64,000 bases of DNA from Tridacna crocea (taxonomy: Eukaryota > Mollusca > Bivalvia > Cardiida > Cardiidae). The notes beneath the pieces are model-generated. The model was not told where the DNA came from. It ran no database searches and saw only the letters and a program-made list of their open reading frames with translations. Positions 31,767-41,807 of the stretch are shown piece by piece (the first letter of the stretch is position 1; the number at the start of each line of letters is the position of its first letter). The DNA lies in NCBI GenBank assembly GCA_943736015.1, contig OX031059.1, forward strand, positions 22,748,501 through 22,812,500, read 5' to 3'. The position numbers and the translations under genes are program-made.

Positions 31767-32014
31767 ATCCCAAGTTATAACTACCCTGAGAAAAGACGGT
31801 TTAAAAAAAATGATTTTGTTAGAAGATAAATACAAATTGAGAGAAAAAGCCTCCTGAGAAAGGAGGGATTTAAAAGATTGTATGGAAAGTTGAAAATGTC
31901 CTTTTGGGGTACAGAGTATTAATTTTCATTTGGAACACATTAAATTTTTTGTCTATAAATACATGTGCCTTTACTTTAAACCAGTCTAAAATTTTGTTAT
32001 TTGGTAAAGAGGTA
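31767..32014 (+). mobile_element. TTAA-MITE, decayed copy
   Basis: The long-arm end ccagtctaaaattttgttat is clear. The stem is lost. Confidence 0.5.
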
Positions 32015-32219
32015 AATCAAATGTGCATTCAGTGTGCCTTTTTACAAAAATTGAATTGCTAATTCTTGATATACAAAATAGATAGTTTTTGCCCAGGATA
32101 AATAGTGTGTGGAAAATTTGTGAAAAATACTGACTGTGGAAACATTTAGTGCAAAGGAGAAAATACAGCATGTTCTCTATTACAAGACTCATAATCACAT
32201 TATATCAATCCTATAGAAT

Positions 32220-32300
32220 GAAAATAACATTTGAAGAAAAGGAGGGAATGCAGGTTATCAGCATTTACTTCCTTTTCCTCAACCCTTTCAAAAATCAAGT
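32220..32300. mobile_element. TTAA-MITE stem fragment
   Basis: aaggagggaatgcaggttatcagcatttact fragment. Confidence 0.4.
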
Positions 32301-32444
32301 TGCATGATCTGAATCTTATTTTACTTGTTGTACCGAAGTGCTTCAGATATGGTTAGTTGTAGAATTTCGTTGTCTCGTATAGAGTTTACTGAAGAGGGTA
32401 AGATATTCATTTTAATACTTAAGGCACCTTTCACCAGTAAAGTT

Positions 32445-32515
32445 GCAGTCAGTGTCAACAATATTATGCTGCACAAAAGGTGCAGCCTGGTCTTTGATCT
32501 AAACTGTTTGCTTAG
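32445..32515. repeat. Palindromic repeat P2
   Basis: gctgcacaaaaggtgcagcc hairpin followed by ctttgatctaaactgtttgc. Confidence 0.5.
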
Positions 32516-32577
32516 TTTATAAAGTCTGTACAAAATCAACTGTGAAATTGAAATTATTTTGGTTTTCTTTATTATAG

Positions 32578-32697
32578 CCTGAGCCAGAGGGGCAGAAAGA
32601 GATACCGGTACCCCAAAACTTGGCACCAGACTGTGCACATTGTGCTATAGCAGCTGTTGAAAGCCAGCAACAGGAAGTGAACCAAACACTGGAAATG
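32578..32697 (+). CDS. Exon of the unrecognised gene
   Basis: Acceptor tttattatag, donor gtaggt, phase 0 both sides. It encodes PEPEGQKEIPVPQNLAPD, CAHCAIAAVESQQQEV and NQTLEM. The CAHC pair is a possible metal-binding half-site, but no second pair is seen. The next exon is 26 kb away. Confidence 0.83.
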
Positions 32698-32800
32698 GTA
32701 GGTTCTTTATAGACATTTTATTTCACTATCTTTTATACACTGATTCCAAAGCCCAATGTTTAAGGTATCAGCCCAAAAGATCAAAGATAGATCCTAGTGT

Positions 32801-33029
32801 TTAACCCTTTCCCAAACAGCAAATTTTAGACCAGACCAAATTTAAAGCATTTTGCAGGTGACAAATTAACAGTTGCTAAAAAAATTATTTTTCTATATGA
32901 CAGGGTAGAAAACATTGTGGGAAAAGGAGAAAATGCTGGTTACCAGCATTTTCTCCTTTTCCCACAATGTTTTCAAAAGGCTTCTATTCCTGACCCGTAA
33001 AAACCAGGGAATGTTTGGGAAAGGGTTAA
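32801..33029 (-). mobile_element. TTAA-MITE, CCCAAACA subtype
   Basis: Symmetric variant ends ttaaccctttcccaaaca and tgtttgggaaagggttaa. Confidence 0.82.
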
Positions 33030-33152
33030 GGAAGTTTTCTGATATAAGTAACCAGCTGGTCAAATGATGGTTGCCATTGGATGTCTACTTTGTGTCTTTT
33101 TATAAAATATTATATTGTGTTGATGACATTTCAAGCTACATATTCTGTTTAA

Positions 33153-33330
33153 TCCTGTACCACACAATGCCGAATTTTAACAACTCTATGCAAGAAGCCT
33201 TTTTAAAAAAAATCATGGGAAAAGGTGAAACTGCAATTTGTCCTTTTCCAAAAATATTTACCACCTTTCCAACAACAAATTTCAATTTTTCAACAATATG
33301 CATTTTGTCATCTGCAAATGCTTTCAATAA
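33153..33330 (+). mobile_element. TTAA-MITE truncated at the ankyrin gene end
   Basis: The long arm stops at gcaaatgctttcaat, 1 bp or so from the ankyrin stop codon. The last 35-40 bp are missing. It occupies the start of the presumed 3' UTR of the minus-strand gene. Confidence 0.65.
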
Positions 33331-33331
33331 T

Positions 33332-34483
33332 CTATGATCTCTTCTTTCGTTCTTTTTCTATTTTGTGCTTTTCTGCTGCTTCCTTAAGAAGGTTTTGTAG
33401 TTTTTGTGATGGAGCATACTGTTCAGCTTTCTTGTTGTCTTCATCAGGAGACTCCACGTCAATGTCCGCATTCATCAGTGCAACACAAACGTCATAATTA
33501 TCTAACTCTGCGCCGTGGTGTAGTGCTGTTTTCTGTTTGTTGTCTCTCGCATTCACTAATGCACCATGGTGAATAAGAAACTGGACAAAACTAGTAGATT
33601 GCACTTGAACTGAATAATGCAAGGGAGTTAAGCCATGCAGGTCTCGGAAATTGATGTTTGTTCCTGCTTGTACTAGCAGGGTTGCGATATTGAAACTTTG
33701 ATTCTCGATTGCTTCATGTAGTGGGGTTTTATTACCAGTTGTTAACATATTGACGTTAGCATGATGTTTGATTAAAAGCTGTGCAGTCTCTGTGGATCCA
33801 TGTTTTGCTGTGATATGTAATGGTGACTTTCTGAATGTTGTGGATAAATTCACATCAGCACCATTGTCTATCAACATTCTTGCTATGAATGTGTTATTTA
33901 TAGCACATGCAAAATGTAAAGGTGTTCGACCCATGACTTTCTCTTTTGTGTTCACATTTGTTGTACTCTTTTTGAGAATTAATCGAGTTATATCAACAAA
34001 ACCTCCCTCCACTGATTGATGTAATGGAGTCAAGTTTTTCTTGTTTCGACATGCAACATCAGCACCTCTTTGAACAAGTAATTTAACCATTTCCATGTTT
34101 TTATATTGCAATGCCACATGAAGTAAACTTTCTCCATTTCCATCAAGGCCATTAATTTCACCACCATTATCCAATAAATATTGCATCATCCTTGTACTGT
34201 TACGCAATAGGGTCAAGTGTAATGGACTACGACCAGTAATGTCTCTTGCATTCACTGTAGCTCCACATTCCACCAGTAGCTGAACGGCTTGCATTCTGTC
34301 TCCCATGACAAGCTTATGAAGTAATGATGTGCCTGTCTTTTTCGAGAGTACTTCATCCACCTGAGCTCCACCCTCTATCAGCATTTTAGCAATGGATAGG
34401 TTGTTGTACAGTAACGCCATCTGTAGGGCTGTTTTACCTTGGTTGTTTCGGGCATTTATGTCCACTCCAAGATCCAGTAATAG
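33332..34483 (-). CDS. Ankyrin-repeat terminal exon
   Basis: Acceptor (minus strand) tttttcaatttcag, then LLLDLGVDINARN. It carries ten further repeats with TPLH-type cores (KTALQMALL, TSLLHKLVM, SPLHLTLLR, SLLHVALQY, TPLHQSVEG, TPLHFACAI, SPLHITAKH, TPLHEAIEN, TPLHYSVQV, TALHHGAEL) and closes with RKKRS and TAG. It is 1152 bp in one exon, unlike the finely split host gene. The consensus TPLH and hydrophobic residues are well kept, with no frameshift, so it looks functional. Confidence 0.92.
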   Translation of the reverse strand, partial: LLLDLGVDINARNNQGKTALQMALLYNNLSIAKMLIEGGAQVDEVLSKKTGTSLLHKLVMGDRMQAVQLLVECGATVNARDITGRSPLHLTLLRNSTRMMQYLLDNGGEINGLDGNGESLLHVALQYKNMEMVKLLVQRGADVACRNKKNLTPLHQSVEGGFVDITRLILKKSTTNVNTKEKVMGRTPLHFACAINNTFIARMLIDNGADVNLSTTFRKSPLHITAKHGSTETAQLLIKHHANVNMLTTGNKTPLHEAIENQSFNIATLLVQAGTNINFRDLHGLTPLHYSVQVQSTSFVQFLIHHGALVNARDNKQKTALHHGAELDNYDVCVALMNADIDVESPDEDNKKAEQYAPSQKLQNLLKEAAEKHKIEKERKKRS

Positions 34484-34667
34484 CTGAAATTGAAAAATGA
34501 TTTGCACAGTGTCCCAGAAGATTGTAAATGCTGGCTTTTTTGCCAATTAAACACAAGATTAATATTTCCAAGATAATGAAATATTATGATGGCCTGTACG
34601 GCTGTCCATGCAAAGACAAGTTCCATCATTTTAGTGAAATTTGATTTATGGTCAAAATATCTACACA

Positions 34668-34790
34668 TTTTTGGACTAGTCAAAAATTTTGTGATATGAT
34701 TAACAGTCATCACAGGGAAAACATTGTAGATAAAAGAGTCTTGTCACAAGTATTGGCTCCCTTTCGTAATGTATTTTTAAAAGTGTGGGC
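34668..34790. mobile_element. TTAA-MITE, decayed fragment
   Basis: ggactagtcaaaaattttgtg and gaaaacattgtagataaaag remain. Confidence 0.4.
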
Positions 34791-34799
34791 ATTAATCAC

Positions 34800-35129
34800 A
34801 TCAAAATGCTAATAAAAAAACTAAAACAGTTGACATAAATGGTATCTCTATCAGAAATGGCAACCACAAACTGTAGTATCCTAGCTACTTTGATCATTTG
34901 AACTGAGTATTTTCTAAGCCATTTGCAGTTTTGCAATAGACACCTTCTTTTCAGATAAAAGGCTTTTGAAATACAAAGGTGAAGTGCAATTTCTCTGTTA
35001 TCAGTTTGGCTTGCTCTCCTGCAGTGATTTTTTTTGTCACCCCCTTGAGTTCAATATTTTTAATGTGAGTGACTCATATTACCTTCGGAAACAAATTGTT
35101 GCAGTGCTGTAGTAGACAAATTTTACTCT
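34800..35129. other. Intron, nothing recognised
   Basis: Only weak MITE scraps. Confidence 0.35.
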
Positions 35130-35360
35130 TTAACCCTTTGCCACACAACCCCTATTTCTAACAACCCAGAGGAAGGAAGCTTTTTAAAACATTTTGGAAA
35201 AAGGAGAAAATGCTGGTAAACAGCATTTTCTCCTTTTTCCAAAGTGTTTTCTACCCTTTCAGTAGAACAGCTCATCATTTGAACCATAATGATTTTGTTT
35301 CCCCTCTACAAATGCTTTCATAGTAAACTAGTAAAATTTTATTATATAGTAAAGGGTTAA
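35130..35360 (+). mobile_element. TTAA-MITE, full copy
   Basis: TTAA at both ends. The long arm is diverged. Confidence 0.78.
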
Positions 35361-35375
35361 TAGAAGATGAAATTT

Positions 35376-35525
35376 TTAACTTTTGCCAACTGAAAACACT
35401 ATGTAAATGACAATTAGAGTGTAGCTACAATGATGGGTTTTGTCTTTGAAAGTGTAGAAAACATTGTGGAAAAGGAGTAAAATGCTGGTTTCTTTTCCCA
35501 TGTGCTTTTAAAAAAAGTTTCATGA
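35376..35525 (-). mobile_element. TTAA-MITE, decayed copy
   Basis: Left arm and half stem, followed by a second stem scrap to 35660. Confidence 0.45.
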
Positions 35526-35663
35526 AAAAGAGAAAAAGCTGTTTTTTTCCTACAATGTTTTATGCCCTTTCACAAAGACTTTGCACACTTTGTGCCACTT
35601 ACGATTTATTGTTTGCAAGTGCTTGATTTGAACAAGTCAAAATTTTTCCTGTTTTGGAAAGAC

Positions 35664-35898
35664 TTAACTCTTTACGGTAATATCGCACAGTTCTGACTTT
35701 TAACTACTCTAAGAAAGAAAACTTTTGAAAACATTGTGGGAATAGAAGAAAATGCTGTAACCAGCATTTTCTCCTTTTACCACATTGTTTTCTGCCCTTT
35801 CCAAAACAGATTTCAATTTTTAGGTTGCATTTATTATGTCATCTGTAAATGCTTTCAATTTGGACCAGTCTATAATTTTGTTGTTTGGTACAGAGTTA
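35664..35898 (+). mobile_element. TTAA-MITE, full copy
   Basis: Left TTAA intact, right end gagttacc. Confidence 0.75.
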
Positions 35899-36034
35899 CC
35901 GGTAATTAAGATGCACAAGACTATCATTTTATGATATATGAACTGTGCTCTGAGAAAAGATGGTTCAGGCATCTGCAACATGTATAGACTCATGTCAGCC
36001 TGCAGAGTTCTCATAGGCTGACATGGGTGAAAAC

Positions 36035-36262
36035 TTGAACCCTTTACAACTCCACAGAAATGCAGACTGGTCCATTTTGAAAACATCTGCAGATAACGAT
36101 GTAGATGTGGCACATATGATAGAACTGGTCTTTGATAAGGTAGAAAACAGTAGGAAAAGGAGAAAACGCTGGTAACCATCATTTTCTCCTTTTCCCATAA
36201 TGTTTTCAGAAGATTTCTTTCAAGGGACCGTTAAAACTTTGGGTTGTGTGGTAAAGAGTTAA
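36035..36262 (-). mobile_element. TTAA-MITE copy
   Basis: Right TTAA shared with the next copy. The centre ggtaacc is atypical for this orientation. Confidence 0.72.
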
Positions 36263-36445
36263 CCATTTAACACACAATCCCGACTTTTAACGACCTTGAG
36301 AAAATATCCCTTCGAAAACATGGTGGGAAAAGGAGAAAATGCTGGTTACCAGCAAATTTTGATTTTTTCAGTCGGATCTAAATGTGGTCTGCAAATGCTT
36401 TGAATTTGGACCAGTCTAATATTTTGTCATTTGGTAGAGAGTTGA
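36259..36445 (+). mobile_element. TTAA-MITE with right stem deleted
   Basis: About 40 bp, including the right stem arm, is missing. The centre ggttacc is atypical for this orientation. Confidence 0.65.
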
Positions 36446-36710
36446 GAGATAAATTGTGAAAATTTGTGCATGTTCAGAGACCTCATAGTTTGGTCAGCAG
36501 TAAGGCAAAGTGGATTTTATGGGTTCATAATTATTCGATGACCGCTTGATATTACTCTTTACCAAACAACAAAATCGTAGATTTGTCCAAATTAAACACA
36601 TTTGCAGACATCAAAATAAATGTGGCTCAAAAATTGAAATTTGTTTTGAGAGGGGTAAAAGAAACTGTGGGAAAGGAGAAAATGCTGGTTACCCTTTAGG
36701 TTCTCCTTTT

Positions 36711-38267
36711 TATACGCCCGTCGAAGACGGGACGTATTATGGGATCACCCGTGACGGGTGGGCGGGCGGGCGGGCGGCGTCAAGTTCTTTGTCCGGAGCA
36801 TATCTCCAAAACTATTCTACCTAGGGTTATGAAATTTCATGGGTGGATAGATCTCATCAAGGGGGAGTGCAGTGCACAGGAACCATAACTCTTGCTTGCT
36901 TAATTTTTGAGTTATTGCCCTTTGTCTTTTTTCATACTTGAATTTTGTCCGGAGCATATCTCCAAAACTATACTAGCTAGGGTTATGAAATTTCATGGGT
37001 GGATAGATCTCACCAAGGGGGAGTGCAGTGCAGAAGAACCATAACTCTTGCTTGCTTAATTTTTGAGTTATTGCCCTTTGCCGTTTTTCATACTTGAATT
37101 TTGTCCGGAGCATATCTCCAAAACTATACTAGCTAGGGTTATGAAATTTCTTGGGTGGATAGATCTCACCAAGGGGGAGTGCAGTGCAGAAGAACCATAA
37201 CTCTTGCTTGCTTAATTTTTGAGTTATTGCCCTTTGTCGTTTTTCATACTTGAATTTTGTCCGGAGCATATCTCCAAAACTATACTAGCTAGGGTTATGA
37301 AATTTCTTGGGTGAATAGATCTCACTAAGGGGGAGTGCAGTGCACAGGAACCATAACTCTTGCTTGCTTAATTTTTGAGTTATTGCCCTTTGTCCTTTTT
37401 TCATACTTGAATTTTGTCCGGTGAATATCTCCAAAACTATACTACCTAGGGTTATGAAATTTCATGGGTGGATAGATCTTATCAAGGGGGAGTGCAGTGC
37501 ACAGAAATCATAACTCTTGCTTGCTTAATTTTTGAGTTATTGCCCTTTGTTGTTTTTCATTCTTGAATTTTGTCCGGAGCATATCTCCAAAACTATACTA
37601 CCTAGGGTTATGAAATTTCATGGGTGGATAGATCTTATCAAGGGGGAGTGCAGTGCAGAGGAACCATAACTCTTGCTTGCTTAATTTTTGAGTTATTGCC
37701 CTTTTGCCATTTTTCATACTTGAATTTTGTCCGGTGAATATCTCCAAAACTGTACTAGCAATGGTTATGAAATTTCATAGGTGGATAGATCTCATATAGG
37801 GGGAGTGCAGTGCATAAGAACCATAACTCTTGCTTGCTTAATATTTTAGTTATTGCCCTTTGTTGTTTTTCATACTTGATTTTTGTCCGGAGCATATCTC
37901 CAAAACTATACTAGCTAGGGTTATGAAATTTCATGGGTGGATAGATATCATCAAGGGGGAGTGCAATGCATAGGAATCATAACTCTTGCTTGCTTAATTT
38001 TTGAGTTATTGCCCTTTGTTGTTTTTCATACTTGATTTTTGTCTGGTGAATATCTCCAAAACTATACTAGCTAGGGTTATGAAATTTCATGGGTGGATAG
38101 ATCTCAATAAGGGGGAGTGCGGGGCATAGGAATCATAACTCTTGCTCGCTTAATTTTTGAGTTACTGACCTTTGTCGTTTTTCATACTTGAATTTAGTCT
38201 GGTGCATGCCCCAGCTTTACAACTTGGGGTAAGACGGGCGTATCTTGCGACAGTTTGCCGCTCTAGT
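36711..38267 (+). mobile_element. Pearl/Helentron-like element with 9 core repeats
   Basis: 5' end tatacgcccgtcgaagacgg with a GC-rich ggcgggcgg tract. Nine copies of a 156-157 bp unit follow (ggttatgaaatttcatggg, gagtgcagtgcac, ataactcttgcttgc). The 3' end has a ccccag/cttgggg hairpin, then gacgggcgtatc and gccgctctagt. Bivalve 'pearl' elements and Helentron-associated repeats share this plan of short inverted ends plus a tandem core of about 160 bp. No protein is encoded. Confidence 0.8.
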
Positions 38268-38304
38268 TCCACAATGTTTTCAAAAGGCTTTATTCCCAGG
38301 GTCG

Positions 38305-38512
38305 TTAACCCATTACCAAACGACAATATTTTAGACTGGTCCAAATTGAAAGCATTTGCAGACAACAAAATAAAAGTGACTGAAAATTTGAAATTTGTTT
38401 TGTGAAGGGTAGAAAACATTGTGGGAAAAGGAGAAAATGCTGGTAACCAGTGTTTTCTGAAGTCTTCTTCCTCAGGGGCGTCAAAAGTAAGGATTGTGTG
38501 GTAATGGGTTAA
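38305..38512 (-). mobile_element. TTAA-MITE nested in another TTAA-MITE
   Basis: Inserted at the internal gtcgTTAAaa site of the host short arm. The host sequence resumes after the second TTAA (38509-38512) without loss. Confidence 0.88.
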
Positions 38513-38541
38513 AAATCGGGATTGTGTGGTAAAGGGATAAT

Positions 38542-39047
38542 GTGTCATGGCATACCCCTTTTGCCAGAGCACAGTGCCTATGGTTTTACAGTTATCTGAC
38601 AATGAATTATGGATTGTATGATAAGTTATATTGATTTATAGTATTTATGATTGTTTATCTTGAGAACGCACTTCACTTGAAGTTGAGCCGTCAAAACTTA
38701 CCTTGCCTTTTCTGATAAAACTTAAATTATCATATGCAAGCTATTGTGTGTATTTTGTGAACTGTATACCCTTCAAAAATATTGTCTGCTTTCAGTTTGC
38801 TAGGTTCAAATTTCATCTTTAGTGACAAATTCAATTTCATTATCTTCCAATACATGCAGCAATTCTACAAGTACACATCTATCTAATTTGGGCATTTTGG
38901 GTACAGAAACGCACTTCTTTTCTATGTGAAAACTGTTACTTTGAATTTCAAACTAAAATAAACAATAAAATACTCAATAAAACGCTATCTGGTGCGATTC
39001 ATTCAACTATGATAAGCAGGATAGAGAATTCACTCAGAAATCTGGGG
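38542..39047. other. MITE-free stretch, nothing recognised
   Basis: Intron of both genes. AT-rich with no supported exon. Confidence 0.4.
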
Positions 39048-39266
39048 CTAAAACAGACTTGATTTCTCCTCAAACATATTGATAAAAGCCATTTTCTCCA
39101 TTGCTGCTTTATAGCGCATATTACTACAATCCCCCAAACTTTGGGGAGAGTGATGACGTGTCATATCAGACGGGTCAAATCTTCGAAGAATATGGCATGC
39201 ACAGACAATATTTCTATTTTTCTTTCTGTGCATGAACATGAATATGTGTAACCATCTACCAAACAA
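39048..39266 (-). other. Open frame with protein-like composition, status unclear
   Basis: The last 44 or so codons (FDPSDMTRHHSPQSL, YKAAMEKMAFINMFEEK, SSLF stop) look like a C-terminal exon. No acceptor in phase with the ankyrin exon was found, and its upstream part runs towards MITE sequence. Alternative last exon, exon relic or chance. Confidence 0.25.
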
Positions 39267-39483
39267 ATTTAATAAAAAACATGTTCAAATTAAATGCATA
39301 AGCACTGAGCAAAGTGAGTATGAATAATGAGTGATGGTATATTGTCTATGAAATTGTAAAAAAACATAGTGGGAAATGGAGAATGCTCTAGTTTCCAGCA
39401 TTTTTTACCATTTTCCATAATATTTTTCCAAAGTTGTCTTATCCAAGGTCTTAAAAACTGCAGTTGCTTATTGTCTGGAAATG
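39255..39483 (-). mobile_element. TTAA-MITE, decayed copy
   Basis: Extended by small insertions. The short-arm end is ttattgtctggaaatg. Confidence 0.45.
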
Positions 39484-39524
39484 TTTTGTTCAATGATTGA
39501 AAAAAAAAAATTGTGTTTTTCCTT

Positions 39525-39978
39525 TGACTCTTTAAAAACATTATTCTTTCTAGACTTCTCCATATTGTATGCATTTACAGATGACGCAGCTAATGTTGCT
39601 CAACTCTTCACCAGACAACAAAGTTTTGTACCCGACCAAATTTGACAGCATTTTCAGACTACAAATTGAATTTAGCCCTGATAAAGATTTAGGTTTTAGA
39701 TAGGATAGAGAACATTGTGGGGAAAAGGAGAAAATGCTGGTTACCAGCATTTTCTCCTTTTCCCATAATGTTTTCAAATGCCTTCTTTATCAGGGTCGTT
39801 AAACTCTGGATTGTGTTGTAAAGGGTTAACTGATCAAGCGTGTCCTTGTAGGAGTAGAAAACATTGTGGAAAAAGGAGGAAATGCTGGTTACCAGGGTTG
39901 TCTTCTTTTTCCATACTGTTTTCAAAAGCTATCCTCCTTTGGGTTATTTAAAGACATGATTGTTTGATAAAGGTTTAG
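39525..39978 (-). mobile_element. TTAA-MITE host split by a nested copy
   Basis: The long arm 39525-39600 (tctagacttctccatattg ... gttgctcaa) continues at 39830 (gatcaagcgtgtccttgtag, then gtagaaaacattgtgg) after an inserted copy. Confidence 0.6.
39600..39829 (-). mobile_element. TTAA-MITE, nested copy
   Basis: Right TTAA intact, left mutated to tcaa. Good stem. Confidence 0.72.
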
Positions 39979-39990
39979 GAAATACCTCAC

Positions 39991-40196
39991 CTTCATTATG
40001 TGTGGTCTTGCTTGCTGTGCCATTGCATGCAGGGCTGTGCTGCCATCTTGGACAATGATGGTACATATTTCCCGAGATTCTTTGTTATTTTTTAGCAGAA
40101 GTCGTACAACATCCTCCTCTGTGTTGTACTTTACACATTTGACGACTTCTTCTGCTTCCTTCTCCAGTAGTCTGTAGCCGCGCATATCTGCGTCCT
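39991..40196 (-). CDS. Ankyrin gene exon with N-terminal region
   Basis: Minus-strand acceptor tatcactttcag(ag), donor gtgagg. It encodes DADMRGYRLLEKEAEEVV, KCVKYNTEEDVVRLLLK, NNKESREICTIIVQDG and STALHAMAQQARPHIMK, the start of the first ankyrin repeat. The first Met in the exon (40185) may be the start, or Met-Glu comes from 47937-47932 if the second AG is used. Confidence 0.85.
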
Positions 40197-40379
40197 CTGA
40201 AAGTGATATACATGTAACATCTACCTGTAAGATGAATGAGAAACTTTTTCAGTAATCTACCCAATTACGTGCAGACTGTGATCTGGTTATCACTTGCAGC
40301 AGAATGCTGTTTGCCAAAAAAGACAAAAAAGAAGAAACTTCTTTCAGTATCAAAATTTTTTACCGTGCACTAAATCTGT

Positions 40380-40440
40380 GCTCTTTACCAGAAAACAAAA
40401 TTTTAGGCTTGCCCAAATAGAATGCATTTGCAGATGATAA
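40380..40440 (-). mobile_element. TTAA-MITE arm fragment
   Basis: tctttaccagaaaacaaaat up to gcatttgcagatgata. Confidence 0.5.
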
Positions 40441-40496
40441 TGCTTGGTGTAATGATTAGGAGGTCAAGCAAGACATGAAATTTCTCTGTTGAGCAC

Positions 40497-40795
40497 ATTT
40501 GCTTTTATTTATCGTTGCCACCGGTTGCCCATATGGGCAATCCCCCCCTGTTAGTATTGTTTCTGGGGATGGTGCAGATGCAGGACAAAAACCCATCTTA
40601 AGTTACACTTGGTTCTTGTACGTGCTCAGTATATAGCACCATCAAATGGGACCTTGATTTAACATGTCATCTTAATTACTATTAGTTATTTGAGATGTCT
40701 AGGCGTGGGGATCACACCCACACTCTCAAGTGACTCAAAACATTATGCTCATGAGTCCTGCGCTGTACCTACTGAGCTATGTGGACTGGTCATCT
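40497..40795 (-). mobile_element. tRNA-derived SINE, family S4
   Basis: The minus-strand head carries catagctcagtaggtacagc (A box) and gggtgtgatccccac (B box). The body matches 15308-15610 (gttgcccatatgggcaa, atggtgcagatgcaggac). Confidence 0.7.
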
Positions 40796-40799
40796 GGGG

Positions 40800-41158
40800 C
40801 AAATCAAAGTCATTCATATTTTTATACAGATTCTGAAAGCATTATGACGAAGCAATGTTATTGTTGTAACGAACAGTTTGTTTTATAATGGTGTTTTCAA
40901 AAGCCCTGATTAAATTTGTCTTCAAAGACATTAAGCAGTTTTATGATAAATCTAATTAACTCATACCTGCAGATTTCAAAATTAATAGACCCTTTGAATA
41001 GCCTATAAACCAGACATCCTCAGTTTCAATAAGACCCTAATAATTGCAATTTCATGGTTGCTCTTGACCAGAATATTTCAAGAAAGTGGATAAGTGTGGG
41101 TCAGAGATCAGATTTTCGTGCAGTTGGATCTTGATTTAAACTGGCTGCAAGGGCACAT
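40800..41158. other. Intron, one P2 relic
   Basis: gatcagattttcgtgcagttggatcttgat at 41105-41140 is a P2-type hairpin. Nothing else seen. Confidence 0.4.
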
Positions 41159-41386
41159 AAACCCATTGCCAAACAATTCTGCATTTTCATGACCCAGAGA
41201 AAGAAGCCTCCTGAAAACATTGCGGGAAAAGGAGAAAATGCTGGTAACCAGCATTTTCTCCTTTTCTCACAATGTTTTCTACCCTTCCCGAAACAAATTT
41301 GAAATTTTTAGTGACATTAATTCTGTTGTCTGCAAATGCTTCCAGTTTGGAAAAGTCTACACTTATGTTGTTTGGTACAGAGTTAA
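41159..41386 (+). mobile_element. TTAA-MITE, full copy
   Basis: Left ttaa mutated to taaa, right TTAA intact, stem near perfect. Confidence 0.78.
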
Positions 41387-41599
41387 TGGTGAAAGGGTTT
41401 ACTTTTGAAAGTCTATTATGCCATCCTACAATACAGTAAACATGTTGAACAAGTTGTAAGCTTGTTTACTTTTTGACTTACATAATATCTAAATAAATAA
41501 AGATAACAAAATAGGACTCCCAGATGATGATATATGATCAAAGCTTATTGGGCTCAATAATGCCTGCAATATGCGAAAAGGGACATTTGGACATTTGCA

Positions 41600-41780
41600 T
41601 AAAGTGTTGTCTTGGATCAACCTGCGCAGTCCATGCAGGCTTATAGGAAACAACCCTATCGGTTTTTATGATATTTTCTGTTTTGCACAAGTCTTCTGTA
41701 ACATAAAAGCTAGCGTAGTCGTAAAGTGCCATCTCGAATTAGCCTGCGTGGACTGCGCAGCTTGATCCAAGATGACACCT
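41600..41780. repeat. Large imperfect hairpin, P2-like
   Basis: gtcttggatcaacctgcgcag (41608) and ctgcgcagcttgatccaaga (about 41750) are inverted copies. Inside, ccatgcaggct / agcctgcgtgg also pairs. Confidence 0.6.
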
Positions 41781-41807
41781 TACACATATGTCTGACTGCC
41801 TCATTTT

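Larger units (their letters stand above)
36553..38541 (-). mobile_element. TTAA-MITE host split by two later insertions
   Basis: Parts of one element: 36553-36710 (long arm, stem), 38268-38308 (right stem, short arm) and 38509-38541 (aaatcgggattgtgtggtaa end). It is interrupted by the pearl-like element at 36711 and by another TTAA-MITE at 38305. Confidence 0.8.
33332..40196 (-). other. Ankyrin-repeat gene nested in a plus-strand intron (gene span)
   Basis: Two clear exons, 40196-39991 and 34483-33332, join in phase 0 across a 5.5 kb intron; a 5' exon may lie at 47937-47932. The product is about 450 residues: a charged N-terminal cap (MRGYRLLEKEAEEVVKCV), then about 11 ankyrin repeats of 33 residues and a lysine-rich tail (KHKIEKERKKRS). 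Ankyrin repeats bind protein partners, and no catalytic domain or membrane segment is visible, so the role is likely a cytosolic or nuclear scaffold or inhibitor; the partner cannot be told. The whole unit lies between plus-strand exons 32578-32697 and 58903-59012. Confidence 0.85.
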
